Shown: positions 1-7,313 of the stretch, in pieces
How the letters are laid out: every line of letters begins with the position of its first letter
How positions within the stretch are numbered: the stretch's first letter is position 1
Source: Acidobacteriota bacterium
GTDB taxonomy: Bacteria; Acidobacteriota; Blastocatellia; Pyrinomonadales; Pyrinomonadaceae
Length of the DNA stretch: 9,143 nt
Assembly (NCBI GenBank): GCA_029777145.1
Contig: JAKOSS010000770.1
Coordinates: forward strand, 1-9,143
Direction of reading: 5' to 3'
The notes under the pieces: generated by a model
Database searches by the model: none
What the model saw: the letters and a program-made list of their open reading frames with translations, nothing else
What the model was told of the DNA's origin: nothing
Program-made: the position numbers and the translations under genes

Positions 1-566
1 GGATCGAGCGAATAAACGCTGCACAGAATTCCGAGCGCGAACATGTTCTTGCCTTTTCGTGCGTCCGAGACATGCGTCAGGCATTCCTTTTCCATCGGGA
101 TCTCGTACACGCGATAGCCCGCCTCGACCAGCGTTTCGTAAACCTCGACGTACGATTTCGCGATCTTCGCGTTCTTGTGGTTGCGCCACATCGATTCGAG
201 CAGGATCGTGCATCCGGGTTTGAGTTCGCGCGCGCGGACGCGGCCGAGCAGGACCTGCTCGTTGAAAGCGACGACAAGATCGGTCTCGTTCCCGCCGTTT
301 GTCACGCGGCCCGATGCGATCCTGATCCGGTTTCCGCTGGCGCCTGCCACGGATCTTGCCGGCGGCCTGATCTCGGCCGGGATGATCTCGACGGTCCAGA
401 CGCCGTGTCCCATCCGGGCGACGATCGAGCCGAACGATTGTCCGCATTTCTGCGCGCCCTCGCCGGAATCGGAGATGATCTCGACGATGTGTTCCGTCAG
501 GCGCGACGTCACGCGGCCGTTCCGCGACGGTTTTGTCTGTCCGCCTTCAAAGTCTTTCGGTGCCAT
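1..566 (-). CDS. korA: 2-oxoacid:ferredoxin oxidoreductase alpha subunit, N-terminal gamma domain (partial, 3' end cut)
   Basis: The first 188 residues are visible and the gene runs off the left edge of the window. The protein would belong to the enzyme that oxidatively decarboxylates a 2-oxoacid (2-oxoglutarate is most likely) to the acyl-CoA and passes electrons to ferredoxin in the cytoplasm. The visible part is the gamma-type domain: a Gly-rich start (ISDSGEGAQKCG, residues 31-42), then VTNGGNETDLVVAFNEQ (about 88-104), and RKGKNMFALGIL near residues 170-181, where gamma domains carry the NM-x-ALG motif. In many bacteria this domain is fused ahead of the pyrimidine-binding alpha domain. 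A stand-alone gamma subunit cannot be excluded because the continuation is missing. The ATG at 566-564 lies 3 nt after the nfnB stop, so the two genes are probably translationally coupled. The exact substrate is inferred; the family is fairly sure. Confidence 0.75.
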   Translation of the reverse strand, partial: MAPKDFEGGQTKPSRNGRVTSRLTEHIVEIISDSGEGAQKCGQSFGSIVARMGHGVWTVEIIPAEIRPPARSVAGASGNRIRIASGRVTNGGNETDLVVAFNEQVLLGRVRARELKPGCTILLESMWRNHKNAKIAKSYVEVYETLVEAGYRVYEIPMEKECLTHVSDARKGKNMFALGILCSVYSLD

Positions 567-569
567 AAC

Positions 570-2063
570 TTAAGCTGCCTTCACGCGAACGAAATTATGT
601 TCGCGGCTGTCAATTCCGAAGATCGTCTCCGTCGACGGTTCTTCAAATGCCTCACGAAGTCCGAGATAGCGCTTCATGCTCCGCGCCGCGCGCCGTCCGG
701 CGCCCATCGCTTCGATCACGGTCGCCGCGCCGGTGACGATGTCGCCCCCGGCGAAAACACCGGCGATCGACGTCATCAGGTTCGCGTCGGTTTCGAGATA
801 GCCCCACTTGTTCAGTTTCAATTTCGATGTCTGGCCGATGATCGGATTGGCGTTCGTGCCGATAGCAAATACGACCTGGTCGGTTACGATCTCGAACTCG
901 CTGCCGGGAACGGGAACGGGTCGGCGGCGGCCGGAGTCGTCCGGTTCGCCGAGTTCCATCTTGATGCAGCGGATCGCCGCGACCGATCCCGCGCCGTCGT
1001 CAATGACCTCGACCGGGTTTGTCAGCCAATGGAACTCGATGCCTTCCTGTTCGGCGTGATGAACCTCTTCGGCGCGCGCCGGGCATTCCGTCTTTGATCG
1101 CCGGTAAACGCAGGCGACAGATTCGGCGCCGAGCCGTTTTGTGACGCGCAGCGCGTCCATCGCCGTGTTTCCGGCGCCGACGACAACGACGTTCTTTCCG
1201 AGCGGAAGCGGCGTATCGACGTTCGGGAAGTCGCGCGCCTTCATCAGATTGCAGCGCGTGAGCAGTTCGTTCGCGGAAAGTACGCCGTTGAGCGAGTCGC
1301 CGGGAATACCCAAAAGCGCGGGATAACCGGCGCCGGTGCCGATAAATACCGCGTCGAATCCGAGTTCGTCGAGCATTTGTTCGATCGTGAAAAGGCGTCC
1401 GACGAGCGTGTTGCATTCGAATTTCACGCCGAGCTGTCTGAGCTTGTCGATCTCGGCGTCGACGACCGAATTCGGAAGGCGGAAATCCGGGATTCCGTAA
1501 CGGAGAACGCCGCCGGCTTCGTGAAAGGCCTCGAAGACCGTGACGTTGCATCCGGCTTTCGCCATGTCGGCCGCGCACGCCATTCCGGCCGGACCGGATC
1601 CGACGATGCCGATCGAGAAGCGCGTCGGTTCGATGTACGGGCGGTTGACCCAGCCGTTTTCGATCGCAAGATCGCCGACAAAGCGTTCAAGCCGTCCGAT
1701 CGCCACCGGCTCAATGGTTTCACCGACGACGCAAACGCCCTCGCACTGGTTCTCCTGCGGGCAAACGCGTCCGCAGACGGCCGGCAGCAGGTTCGTTCCG
1801 GTGATCACGTCGTACGCGCCCCGGTAATCCTTCGCTCCGATCTTTTCGATGAACGCCGGGATGTTAATGTTTACCGGGCAACCGGCGATGCACTTCGGTT
1901 CCGGGCAAAAAAGACAGCGCTGCGATTCAAGCAGCGCCTCTGACTCGTCGTAACCGCAGTTCACCTCTTCGAAATTCCGGCTGCGGACGACCGGATCGAG
2001 TTCGCGAACCGGTGTCCGTTGCTGCGGAATGCTTCGGATTGTTCTCTTCTTAGCGGGCTTCAT
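570..2063 (-). CDS. nfnB: NfnB-type large subunit: NADPH-binding FAD/iron-sulfur oxidoreductase (GltD-like)
   Basis: This 497-residue protein belongs to the family of the glutamate synthase small subunit, SudA and NfnB. The N-terminus has two Cys sets for 4Fe-4S clusters: C50-x2-C-x4-C-x3-C62-P and C97-x3-C-x5-C-x3-C111. Glu104 lies inside the second set, where NfnB enzymes are reported to use a Glu as a cluster ligand. An FAD Rossmann motif GSGPAG lies near residues 155-160, an NADPH motif GAGNTAMD follows in mid-protein, and the C-terminal FAD motif AGGDIVTGAATV ends the fold. With NfnA upstream it should form NADH-dependent reduced ferredoxin:NADP+ oxidoreductase, and the bifurcating FAD would be in this subunit. 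No large glutamate synthase gene is next to it, which argues against GltD. The ATG at 2063 was preferred; a TTG at 2078 would add five residues but lies within the repeat array. No strong Shine-Dalgarno is visible at either start. Confidence 0.87.
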   Translation of the reverse strand: MKPAKKRTIRSIPQQRTPVRELDPVVRSRNFEEVNCGYDESEALLESQRCLFCPEPKCIAGCPVNINIPAFIEKIGAKDYRGAYDVITGTNLLPAVCGRVCPQENQCEGVCVVGETIEPVAIGRLERFVGDLAIENGWVNRPYIEPTRFSIGIVGSGPAGMACAADMAKAGCNVTVFEAFHEAGGVLRYGIPDFRLPNSVVDAEIDKLRQLGVKFECNTLVGRLFTIEQMLDELGFDAVFIGTGAGYPALLGIPGDSLNGVLSANELLTRCNLMKARDFPNVDTPLPLGKNVVVVGAGNTAMDALRVTKRLGAESVACVYRRSKTECPARAEEVHHAEQEGIEFHWLTNPVEVIDDGAGSVAAIRCIKMELGEPDDSGRRRPVPVPGSEFEIVTDQVVFAIGTNANPIIGQTSKLKLNKWGYLETDANLMTSIAGVFAGGDIVTGAATVIEAMGAGRRAARSMKRYLGLREAFEEPSTETIFGIDSREHNFVRVKAA

Positions 2064-2072
2064 AAAACCGTT

Positions 2073-2245
2073 ATTCAAAATTCAAAATTCAAAAGTCAGA
2101 TTCAAAATGCAAGATTCAAAATTCAAGACCCGATTTGCTCAAGATCAAAGTTCCAAGATCAAAGTTCCAAGATCAAAGGTCCGAGATCGCAAATCGCAAA
2201 TCCGAATTCCCAAATCCGAATTCCCAAATCCGAATTCCCAAATCA
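2073..2245. repeat. Heptad-period tandem repeat array between nfnA and nfnB
   Basis: The array is built of 7-bp units in three blocks. From 2073 to 2127 the unit is mostly ATTCAAA (eight units, one shortened to 6 bp). After a 13-bp break, 2141-2182 alternates AAGATCA and AAGTTCC three times, the last unit changed to AAGGTCC. Two drifted units follow, and 2197-2238 alternates CAAATCC and GAATTCC three times. The last unit (2239-2245) contains the nfnA stop codon, and the other end stops 9 nt before the nfnB ATG. The plus strand is open in all three frames through most of it. On the minus (sense) strand TGA recurs in different frames. Heptamer arrays called STRR sequences are known from cyanobacteria; the function here is unknown. 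Confidence 0.93.
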
Positions 2246-3106
2246 AACTTGCGTCATCCTGCACGTTTCGCTCCAGCGTTTCGTCGCGGCGGCTTCCTCT
2301 TCCTTGTAGCGCCGCAGACGGATCATGAGATCATCGAAATCGACCTGATGACCGTCGAAGTCCGGGCCGTCGACGCAGGCAAACTTAACGATCTCGCCGA
2401 CCTTCACGCGGCAGCCGCCGCACATTCCGGTTCCGTCGACCATGATCGGGTTCAGGCTGACCATCGTTTTGATCCCGGCCTCGCGGGTCGCGTCGCTGCA
2501 GGCTTTCATCATCATCGGCGGCCCGATCGCGACGACTTCGTCAACGTCGTCGTGCTCTTCGAGCGCCTTGCGGATGCCGTCCGTGACAAATCCATGCAGA
2601 CCCGCCGATCCGTCGTCGGTGCAGATGATCAGTTCATCGCAGATGTCGCGGAATTTTGCGTCCCAGAAGATCAGATCCCTGTTGCGGAAGCCGAGGATGC
2701 CGATGACGTATGCGCCGCTTTCCTTGAGCGCTCGTGCCTGCGGATAGACCGGCGCGACGCCAAGTCCGCCGCCGACGCAGATGACCTTTTTCGAATCGCC
2801 GAGATGGCTCGGGATTCCCATCGGGCCGGCGAGTCCGAAAAGATTCGTGCCGACCTTGCAGGTGTCCTTCATCTCGAGGGTCGTTTTTCCGACGGCCTGG
2901 ATGACGAGCGTGATCGTGCCCTTCGTAGCGTCAAAATCGGCGATCGTCAGCGGAATCCGCTCGCCTTCGGCGTGCGACATGACGATCACGAACTGGCCGG
3001 GTCTTGCGGCGCGGGCCATCATCGGATGCCTCACCTCGAGCATGTATGTAACGTCCGAATAATCTTCGCGGGCGATGATCTCAAATTCAGAATGGAATTG
3101 GTTCAC
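2243..3106 (-). CDS. nfnA: NfnA-type small subunit: FAD/NAD(H)-binding 2Fe-2S reductase (SudB / PyrK-like)
   Basis: This 287-residue protein belongs to the ferredoxin-NADP+ reductase-like family of NfnA, SudB and PyrK. RPGQFV (35-40) and RIPLTIAD (50-57) match the FAD-binding barrel, and ICVGGGLGVAPV (109-120) is the NAD(H)-binding motif. Near the C-terminus the VDGTGMCGGCRV stretch gives C229 and C232, with C244 in FACVDGP: three Cys for a 2Fe-2S cluster. Asp224 is a candidate fourth ligand, since NfnA proteins are reported to use an Asp. In the complex this subunit would oxidise NADH and pass electrons to NfnB. The start is GTG at 3106-3104, chosen because GAAGGAGAAG lies just upstream. The stop codon falls within the heptad array. 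Automatic annotation would probably call it sulfide/dihydroorotate dehydrogenase-like; the partner genes favour NfnA. Confidence 0.88.
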   Translation of the reverse strand: MNQFHSEFEIIAREDYSDVTYMLEVRHPMMARAARPGQFVIVMSHAEGERIPLTIADFDATKGTITLVIQAVGKTTLEMKDTCKVGTNLFGLAGPMGIPSHLGDSKKVICVGGGLGVAPVYPQARALKESGAYVIGILGFRNRDLIFWDAKFRDICDELIICTDDGSAGLHGFVTDGIRKALEEHDDVDEVVAIGPPMMMKACSDATREAGIKTMVSLNPIMVDGTGMCGGCRVKVGEIVKFACVDGPDFDGHQVDFDDLMIRLRRYKEEEAAATKRWSETCRMTQV

Positions 3107-3110
3107 GAGG

Positions 3111-3120
3111 CTTCTCCTTC
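3111..3120 (-). promoter_or_regulatory. Ribosome binding site of nfnA that fixes a GTG start
   Basis: On the minus strand GAAGGAGAAG precedes the GTG at 3106 by a few bases. It is the clearest Shine-Dalgarno of the left-hand operon, and the next in-frame Met is residue 22, within the folded domain, so the GTG start is well supported. Confidence 0.85.
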
Positions 3121-3275
3121 AACCGTTTCGAGGGGGCTCAAACGGATTTCCGCGGATCGAATTTCGAACGCGCTGAAACGTCGTTGAAAATTGCAAGCTT
3201 CGTGCCATCGCGGGATTCGGAACAAACGTGCCGAGTTTGGATTGAATCCGTGTGACGTTCCGCGGTTTCGGTCTT

Positions 3276-3386
3276 CGGTGCGGGATTGTTCGCACCGCGA
3301 GATTATGCATCGAGACTATTAGCAGCAGATCACGCGGATGGCGGGAACACCGCAGTGATCTCCAGCCGGAGCCGAACAATGCTCCG
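3276..3386. other. Three consecutive hairpins with complementary loops in the divergent nfnA/acylase spacer
   Basis: Hairpin 1 pairs CGGTGCG (3276-3282) with CGCACCG (3291-3297) around an 8-nt loop. Hairpin 2 pairs AGATCAC-GCGG (3327-3337) with CCGC-A-GTGATCT (3350-3361), an 11-bp stem with one bulged A and a 12-nt loop. Hairpin 3 pairs CGGAGC (3367-3372) with GCTCCG (3381-3386) around the loop CGAACAAT. ATTGTTCG at 3285-3292 (loop and stem edge of hairpin 1) is the exact complement of the loop of hairpin 3. It could be a structured leader of the acylase mRNA, an nfn leader, or DNA operators. I do not recognise a known riboswitch. The rest of the 407-bp spacer (3107-3275 and 3387-3513) shows only a short GGATTGAATCC dyad at 3239-3249 and no promoter I can defend. 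Confidence 0.45.
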
Positions 3387-3513
3387 CGGTTCTGTCTGGC
3401 GATTCGCGTATCTTTGCGTCATTTCGCGGTCGATCTTATTTTGGGCGAGTGGACGGGTCGAGTTGCAAGATTCCCAATCGACATTGCCGGCGTATGTCAT
3501 TAGAATTGCCGAC

Positions 3514-5673
3514 ATGAAAAGAACCGCCGTGTTTCTCCTGCTGTTCCTGGCGTCGTTCACGCTCTTGTCACGCGGTGCGACACCCGACGAATCGGCTCGG
3601 TGGAAAGCACATGCAAGCAACGTGACGATCGTCCGCGACGAATGGGGGATCGCGCACATCACCGGCAAATCGGACGCCGACGCCGTTTTCGGGATGATCT
3701 ATGCGCAATGCGAGGACGACTTCAACCGCGTCGAGACCAATTACCTGAACGCGATGGGGCGGCTCGCCGAAGCTGAAGGCGAATCGGCGATTTGGCGCGA
3801 CTTGCGGATGAAGCTCTTCATTCGCCCCGAATTCCTTAAGTCCGAATACGCCAAAAGCCCGCCGTGGTTAAAGAAGTTGATGGACGCCTGGGCGGACGGC
3901 CTGAACTACTATCTTTCAAAACATCCCGACGTCAAACCCCGAGTCATCAAGAGATTCGAGCCGTGGATGGCTTTGTCGTTTACGGAAGGCAGCATCGGCG
4001 GCGATATTGAGTCGATCAGTCTTGCGCGTCTGAAGGAGTTTTACGACGGCGGCCAGGTATCGCAGATCGATGAAATGGATCCGCTGGCCGAGCCTTCTGG
4101 ATCGAACGGGATCGCGATCGCCCCGAAGAACACCAAAGACGGCCGCGCCTTGCTCCTGATCAATCCGCACACTTCGTTCTACTTTCGGTCGGAACTGCAG
4201 ATGAGAAGTTCCGAAGGACTGAACGCGTACGGCGCCGTCACCTGGGGACAGATTTTCATTTATCAGGGTTTCAACGATCGAATCGGCTGGATGCACACCT
4301 CGAGCGCCGGCGACGCGATCGACGAATGGCGCGAGGAAGTTTCGACGAGCGACGGCAAGAAATTCGGTTATCGTTGGGACAATGCGCTGCTTCCGGTGAG
4401 GGAAACGACGATCGAAGTCCCGTACAAAACCAGCGACGGAATGAAATCGAGGACGTTCACCGTCTATTCGACCCATCACGGACCAGTCGTCCGAAAGGAT
4501 GAAAAAGGCGCATGGATCACCGTCGGTTTGATGAACTCGCCGTCAAAGGCACTCAATCAGTCTTATATCCGGACGAAAGCCCGGAATCTGACGGAGTTCA
4601 AAAAGAACTTCGATCTCCACACTAATTCCTCCAACAACACGCTTTACGCCGACGCCGACGGCAACATCGCGTATTTTCATGCGAATTTCATCCCGCGGCG
4701 CAATTCTTTTTATGATTGGACGAAACCGGTCGACGGTACCGTGAAGGAGACCGACTGGAACGGCGTGCTGTCGTTTGCGGAATCTCCAAACCTGATAAAC
4801 CCCACATCCGGTTGGGTTTACAACAGCAATAACTGGCCGTGGTCCGCGGCCGGGAAGAGCAGCCTCAAGCAGAAGGACTTCCCGAAATACGTCGACAACG
4901 GCATCGAATCCGCGCGCGGCCGGCACGCGATCCGCGTGCTCGAGAACCGGAAGGATTTCACGCCCGACGGGCTGCGCGAAGCGGCTTACGACAGTTATCT
5001 GCCATGGTTCGAAAAGACGATCCCGGCGCTTGTAAAAGCGTGGGAATCGTCGCCCGAAGGTCCCTCAAAGAACGAGCTTCGCGATCAGATCGACGTTTTG
5101 CGCAAATGGGATCTGCGTTGGTCGACGGATTCGGTGGCGACTTCGCTGGCGGTTTTCTGGGCGAGCGACATCGTGCGCAGTGTCCGGTTTGTGCCGGGAA
5201 CTCCGCCCGAAGAGAACATCGCGTTGAACGCGACCGCCGATCAACTGCTTGCTTCATTATCACGGGCGTCGAAAAGGCTCGCGAACGACTTCGGAAAATG
5301 GAACACGCCGTGGGGCGAGATCAACCGATTCCAGCGTCTTACGGGCGATATCGTGCAGCCGTTCGACGATTCCGGCCCGAGCATTCCCGTCGGATTTACT
5401 TCGGGTAATTGGGGATCGCTCGCGTCGTTCGGCGCGGGACCGACGGCAAGAACGAAGAAATGGTACGGGACGAGCGGCAACAGTTTTGTCGCGGTCGTCG
5501 AGTTCGGGCCGCGCGTCCGTGCGAAAGCCGTCACGGCCGGCGGCGAGAGCGGTGATCCGAATAGCGCTCATTTCAACGATCAGGCCGAGCGCTATTCGAC
5601 CGGCGACCTCCGCGAGGTCTATTTCTATCCGGATCAGCTAAAAGGCCACACGGAAAGGACTTACAAACCATAG
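3514..5673 (+). CDS. Exported penicillin acylase family (S45) amidohydrolase
   Basis: This 719-residue N-terminal-nucleophile hydrolase is made as one precursor. MKRTAVFLLLFLASFTLL is a signal peptide, so it should act in the periplasm or outside. The alpha part has the usual VTIVRDEWGIAHI (37-49). The chain would be cut before Ser197 in PSGSNGIAIAP (195-204 region), making Ser197 the catalytic N-terminus of the beta chain. INPHTS (216-221) and WVYNSNNWPW (434-443), which carries the probable oxyanion Asn, also fit the family. The C-terminus has AHFNDQAERYSTGDL, as in family members. The family hydrolyses amide bonds of beta-lactams, acyl-homoserine lactones and acylated cyclic peptides; the sequence does not show which. 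The ATG at 3514 was chosen for the signal peptide, because upstream in-frame codons show no protein-like sequence. No strong Shine-Dalgarno is seen. Confidence 0.9.
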   Translation: MKRTAVFLLLFLASFTLLSRGATPDESARWKAHASNVTIVRDEWGIAHITGKSDADAVFGMIYAQCEDDFNRVETNYLNAMGRLAEAEGESAIWRDLRMKLFIRPEFLKSEYAKSPPWLKKLMDAWADGLNYYLSKHPDVKPRVIKRFEPWMALSFTEGSIGGDIESISLARLKEFYDGGQVSQIDEMDPLAEPSGSNGIAIAPKNTKDGRALLLINPHTSFYFRSELQMRSSEGLNAYGAVTWGQIFIYQGFNDRIGWMHTSSAGDAIDEWREEVSTSDGKKFGYRWDNALLPVRETTIEVPYKTSDGMKSRTFTVYSTHHGPVVRKDEKGAWITVGLMNSPSKALNQSYIRTKARNLTEFKKNFDLHTNSSNNTLYADADGNIAYFHANFIPRRNSFYDWTKPVDGTVKETDWNGVLSFAESPNLINPTSGWVYNSNNWPWSAAGKSSLKQKDFPKYVDNGIESARGRHAIRVLENRKDFTPDGLREAAYDSYLPWFEKTIPALVKAWESSPEGPSKNELRDQIDVLRKWDLRWSTDSVATSLAVFWASDIVRSVRFVPGTPPEENIALNATADQLLASLSRASKRLANDFGKWNTPWGEINRFQRLTGDIVQPFDDSGPSIPVGFTSGNWGSLASFGAGPTARTKKWYGTSGNSFVAVVEFGPRVRAKAVTAGGESGDPNSAHFNDQAERYSTGDLREVYFYPDQLKGHTERTYKP

Positions 5674-5675
5674 CC

Positions 5676-5703
5676 TTCGGGATTTCGGGTTTCGGAATCG
5701 GTG
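5676..5703. repeat. Short heptad patch directly after the acylase stop
   Basis: Two bases after the TAG stop (5671-5673) come TTCGGGA, TTTCGGG, TTTCGGA and ATCGGTG, four drifting 7-bp units. The 10-mer TTCGGGATTT recurs at 7592-7601 in another heptad patch. Confidence 0.6.
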
Positions 5704-5710
5704 GAATGGA

Positions 5711-5766
5711 CTGGAGCGCAAGCATCCCGCTTGCATGGCGCGGATGCGCCGAAACGGGCAGCTGCC
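5711..5766. repeat. Cluster of three palindromes (REP-like element) between acylase and BNR genes
   Basis: Three dyads follow one another: GCAAGC-ATCCC-GCTTGC (5718-5734), GGCGC-GGAT-GCGCC (5737-5750) and the perfect GGCAGCTGCC (5757-5766). From memory, intergenic elements beginning TGGAGCGCAAGCATCC-like are scattered through genomes of Acidobacteriota and planctomycete-type bacteria. It may form an RNA hairpin after the acylase gene, but no T-run makes it a standard terminator. Confidence 0.6.
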
Positions 5767-5792
5767 GAAATGAATTACTTCCGCCAAAATCA

Positions 5793-5822
5793 TTCGTGTT
5801 CCTTCGTGTTTCTTCGTGGAAT
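5793..5822. repeat. 10-bp tandem repeat of TTCGTGTTCC type
   Basis: Three units, TTCGTGTTCC, TTCGTGTTTC and TTCGTGGAAT, run into the ATG at 5821. Such TTCGTG repeats look intergenic, which is why the BNR gene start was placed after them. Confidence 0.6.
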
Positions 5823-7104
5823 GATCGGGATCGCGCTGATCATCTGTATTCTCGTGTGCACCGTCGGCGGACAGACTCCGGGAGTTCGCCAATTCGATAT
5901 CGCGCCCGGTTGGGCAAAGAACCAGATCAACGCGGTGATCTTCCGACGGAACGCGGTGACGTCGTCAAAGGATTGGCAATTCGCCGCGTTCTACGACGGA
6001 GAATCGAGGGTCGTCGTTGCGAAGCGCAGATTTGGGTCCGATAACTGGCAGATCGGGAGAACGCCGTTCACAGGCGACACGAAGGACGCGCATAATTCGA
6101 TCAGCATCGCCGTCGACGGCCGCGGCCACCTGCATCTCGCCTGGAATCACCACAACTCGCCGCTTAACTACGCCCGAAGCAAAGAACCGTTTGGCCTTGA
6201 TTTCGGCGAGCCGCAGTCGATGACCGGGACCAACGAAAAGCGCGTAACGTATCCTGAATTCTATAACTTGCCAAACGGTAGCCTGGCGTTTTTCTATCGC
6301 GACGGCGAATCCGGCAACGGCCGTCTGGTAATGAATTCGTATGATCCCGGCGAAGGGAAATGGACTCGGGTACAGGACGATCTCATCGACGGTGAAGGGA
6401 AGCGCAGCGCATATTCGCAGATCGCCGTCGACCGGTTCGGTACGATCCATCTTTCGTGGGTTTGGCGCGAGACGCCCGACGTCGCCAGCAATCACGATAT
6501 TTGCTATGCGCGGTCGTTCGACGGCGGCCATACGTGGGTGAAGTCGACCCGTGAACGATACACACTGCCAATCGCGTCCGATAACGCAGATGTCGTTTGG
6601 AAAGTGCCGCCGAAGAGCGAATTGATCAATCAGACATCGATGGCTACGGACGACAAGGGGCGACCGTACATCGCGACTTACTGGCGCGAACCGGAATCAT
6701 CGGTTCCGCAGTTTCGCGTAGTGTATTTTCGAGATCGCCGCTGGCTGATGTCGCAGGTTTCAAACCGTAAGACCGCGTTTTCGCTGAGCGGCGGCGGCAC
6801 GAAGCGGATCCCGATCTCGCGTCCGCAGATCGCGGTCGACGGGCACCATATTTACGTGATCTTTCGCGACGATGAGCGCGGGAACCGTCCGTCGGTTGCG
6901 ATCACCGACAACATCGGCCGCGGCTGGCGGACCATCGATCTCGCGGAACGGGATCTCGGAATGTGGGAACCGTCATTCGATCTCAATCTCTGGAACCGAC
7001 GTAAGGTTCTCGATTTGTTCGTCCAGCGCGTCGGCCAGGGCGACGGCGAGAAACTCGAGGATCTCGCGCCGCAGTTGATCTCGATCCTCGAGTGGAGGCC
7101 GTGA
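5821..7104 (+). CDS. Exported BNR-4 repeat beta-propeller protein, possible polysaccharide lyase
   Basis: This 427-residue protein has a hydrophobic signal segment, MIGIALIICILVCTVGG, then propeller repeats. Blade motifs of the type IAVD-x-x-G-x-IHL-x-W recur (SISIAVDGRGHLHLAW near 93-108, then QIAVDRFGTIHLSW, SMATDDKGRPYIATYW and QIAVDGHHIYVIF), with an Asp-box SFDGGHTW at 232-239. This matches the BNR_4 family. His91, His111, Tyr144 and Arg160 sit in DAHNS, WNHH, TYPEF and FFYRDG; the 20-residue His-His and 16-residue Tyr-Arg spacings fit those I recall for ulvan lyases of families PL24/PL25. Lyase activity on a uronic-acid polysaccharide is therefore possible, but a non-catalytic or sialidase-like role remains open. 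Alternative starts exist at 5770 (ATG) and 5701 (GTG), but they run through repeats. The 5770 start would supply the basic residues that this signal peptide lacks. Confidence 0.78.
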   Translation: MIGIALIICILVCTVGGQTPGVRQFDIAPGWAKNQINAVIFRRNAVTSSKDWQFAAFYDGESRVVVAKRRFGSDNWQIGRTPFTGDTKDAHNSISIAVDGRGHLHLAWNHHNSPLNYARSKEPFGLDFGEPQSMTGTNEKRVTYPEFYNLPNGSLAFFYRDGESGNGRLVMNSYDPGEGKWTRVQDDLIDGEGKRSAYSQIAVDRFGTIHLSWVWRETPDVASNHDICYARSFDGGHTWVKSTRERYTLPIASDNADVVWKVPPKSELINQTSMATDDKGRPYIATYWREPESSVPQFRVVYFRDRRWLMSQVSNRKTAFSLSGGGTKRIPISRPQIAVDGHHIYVIFRDDERGNRPSVAITDNIGRGWRTIDLAERDLGMWEPSFDLNLWNRRKVLDLFVQRVGQGDGEKLEDLAPQLISILEWRP

Positions 7105-7247
7105 GCAGTGAGCAGTAAGCGGTGAGCAGACGCTGGTTACGACGCCGTTCGTCACCTAGTCGCGAAGCGACGGCACCGACATAGCCGTGGCGCGTAAGCC
7201 CACGGAACCGGGGCAAGAATTGAATTTGGGAGTCGCGTCAGCGACGA
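7101..7247. repeat. Composite hairpin repeat, copy A
   Basis: The 147-bp unit starts with four heptads of GTGAGCA type (7101-7128), the first of which contains the BNR stop codon. It continues with hairpin GTCGC-GAA-GCGAC (7159-7171), hairpin CCGTGG/CCACGG (7185-7205, 9-nt loop) and hairpin GTCGC-GTCA-GCGAC (7232-7245). Copy C, 322 bp downstream, differs at about eight positions. Confidence 0.93.
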
Positions 7248-7313
7248 TCTCCGCCAACAATCGCTTTCGCCGACGCGGATCGGACCGATCTCGCGGATCT
7301 TCACGGACCTTCC

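Noticed and set aside
72..1097. Long plus-strand open frame (341 codons) opposite korA and nfnB
   Set aside because: It is antisense to two genes with clear family motifs; its Arg/Asp-rich composition is that of a shadow frame in GC-rich DNA.
2135..3187. Plus-strand open frame (350 codons) through the heptad array and opposite nfnA
   Set aside because: It starts in repeats lacking stops on this strand and then runs antisense to nfnA; it has no recognisable domain.
3327..3391. Cobalamin-type riboswitch
   Set aside because: Some words (GGTGCG, CAGTG) recall it, but the conserved GCCACTG and other core elements are absent.
3286..3513. 76-codon N-terminal extension of the acylase
   Set aside because: It would bury the signal peptide inside the protein and overlies the hairpin region; the ATG at 3514 gives a normal secreted precursor.
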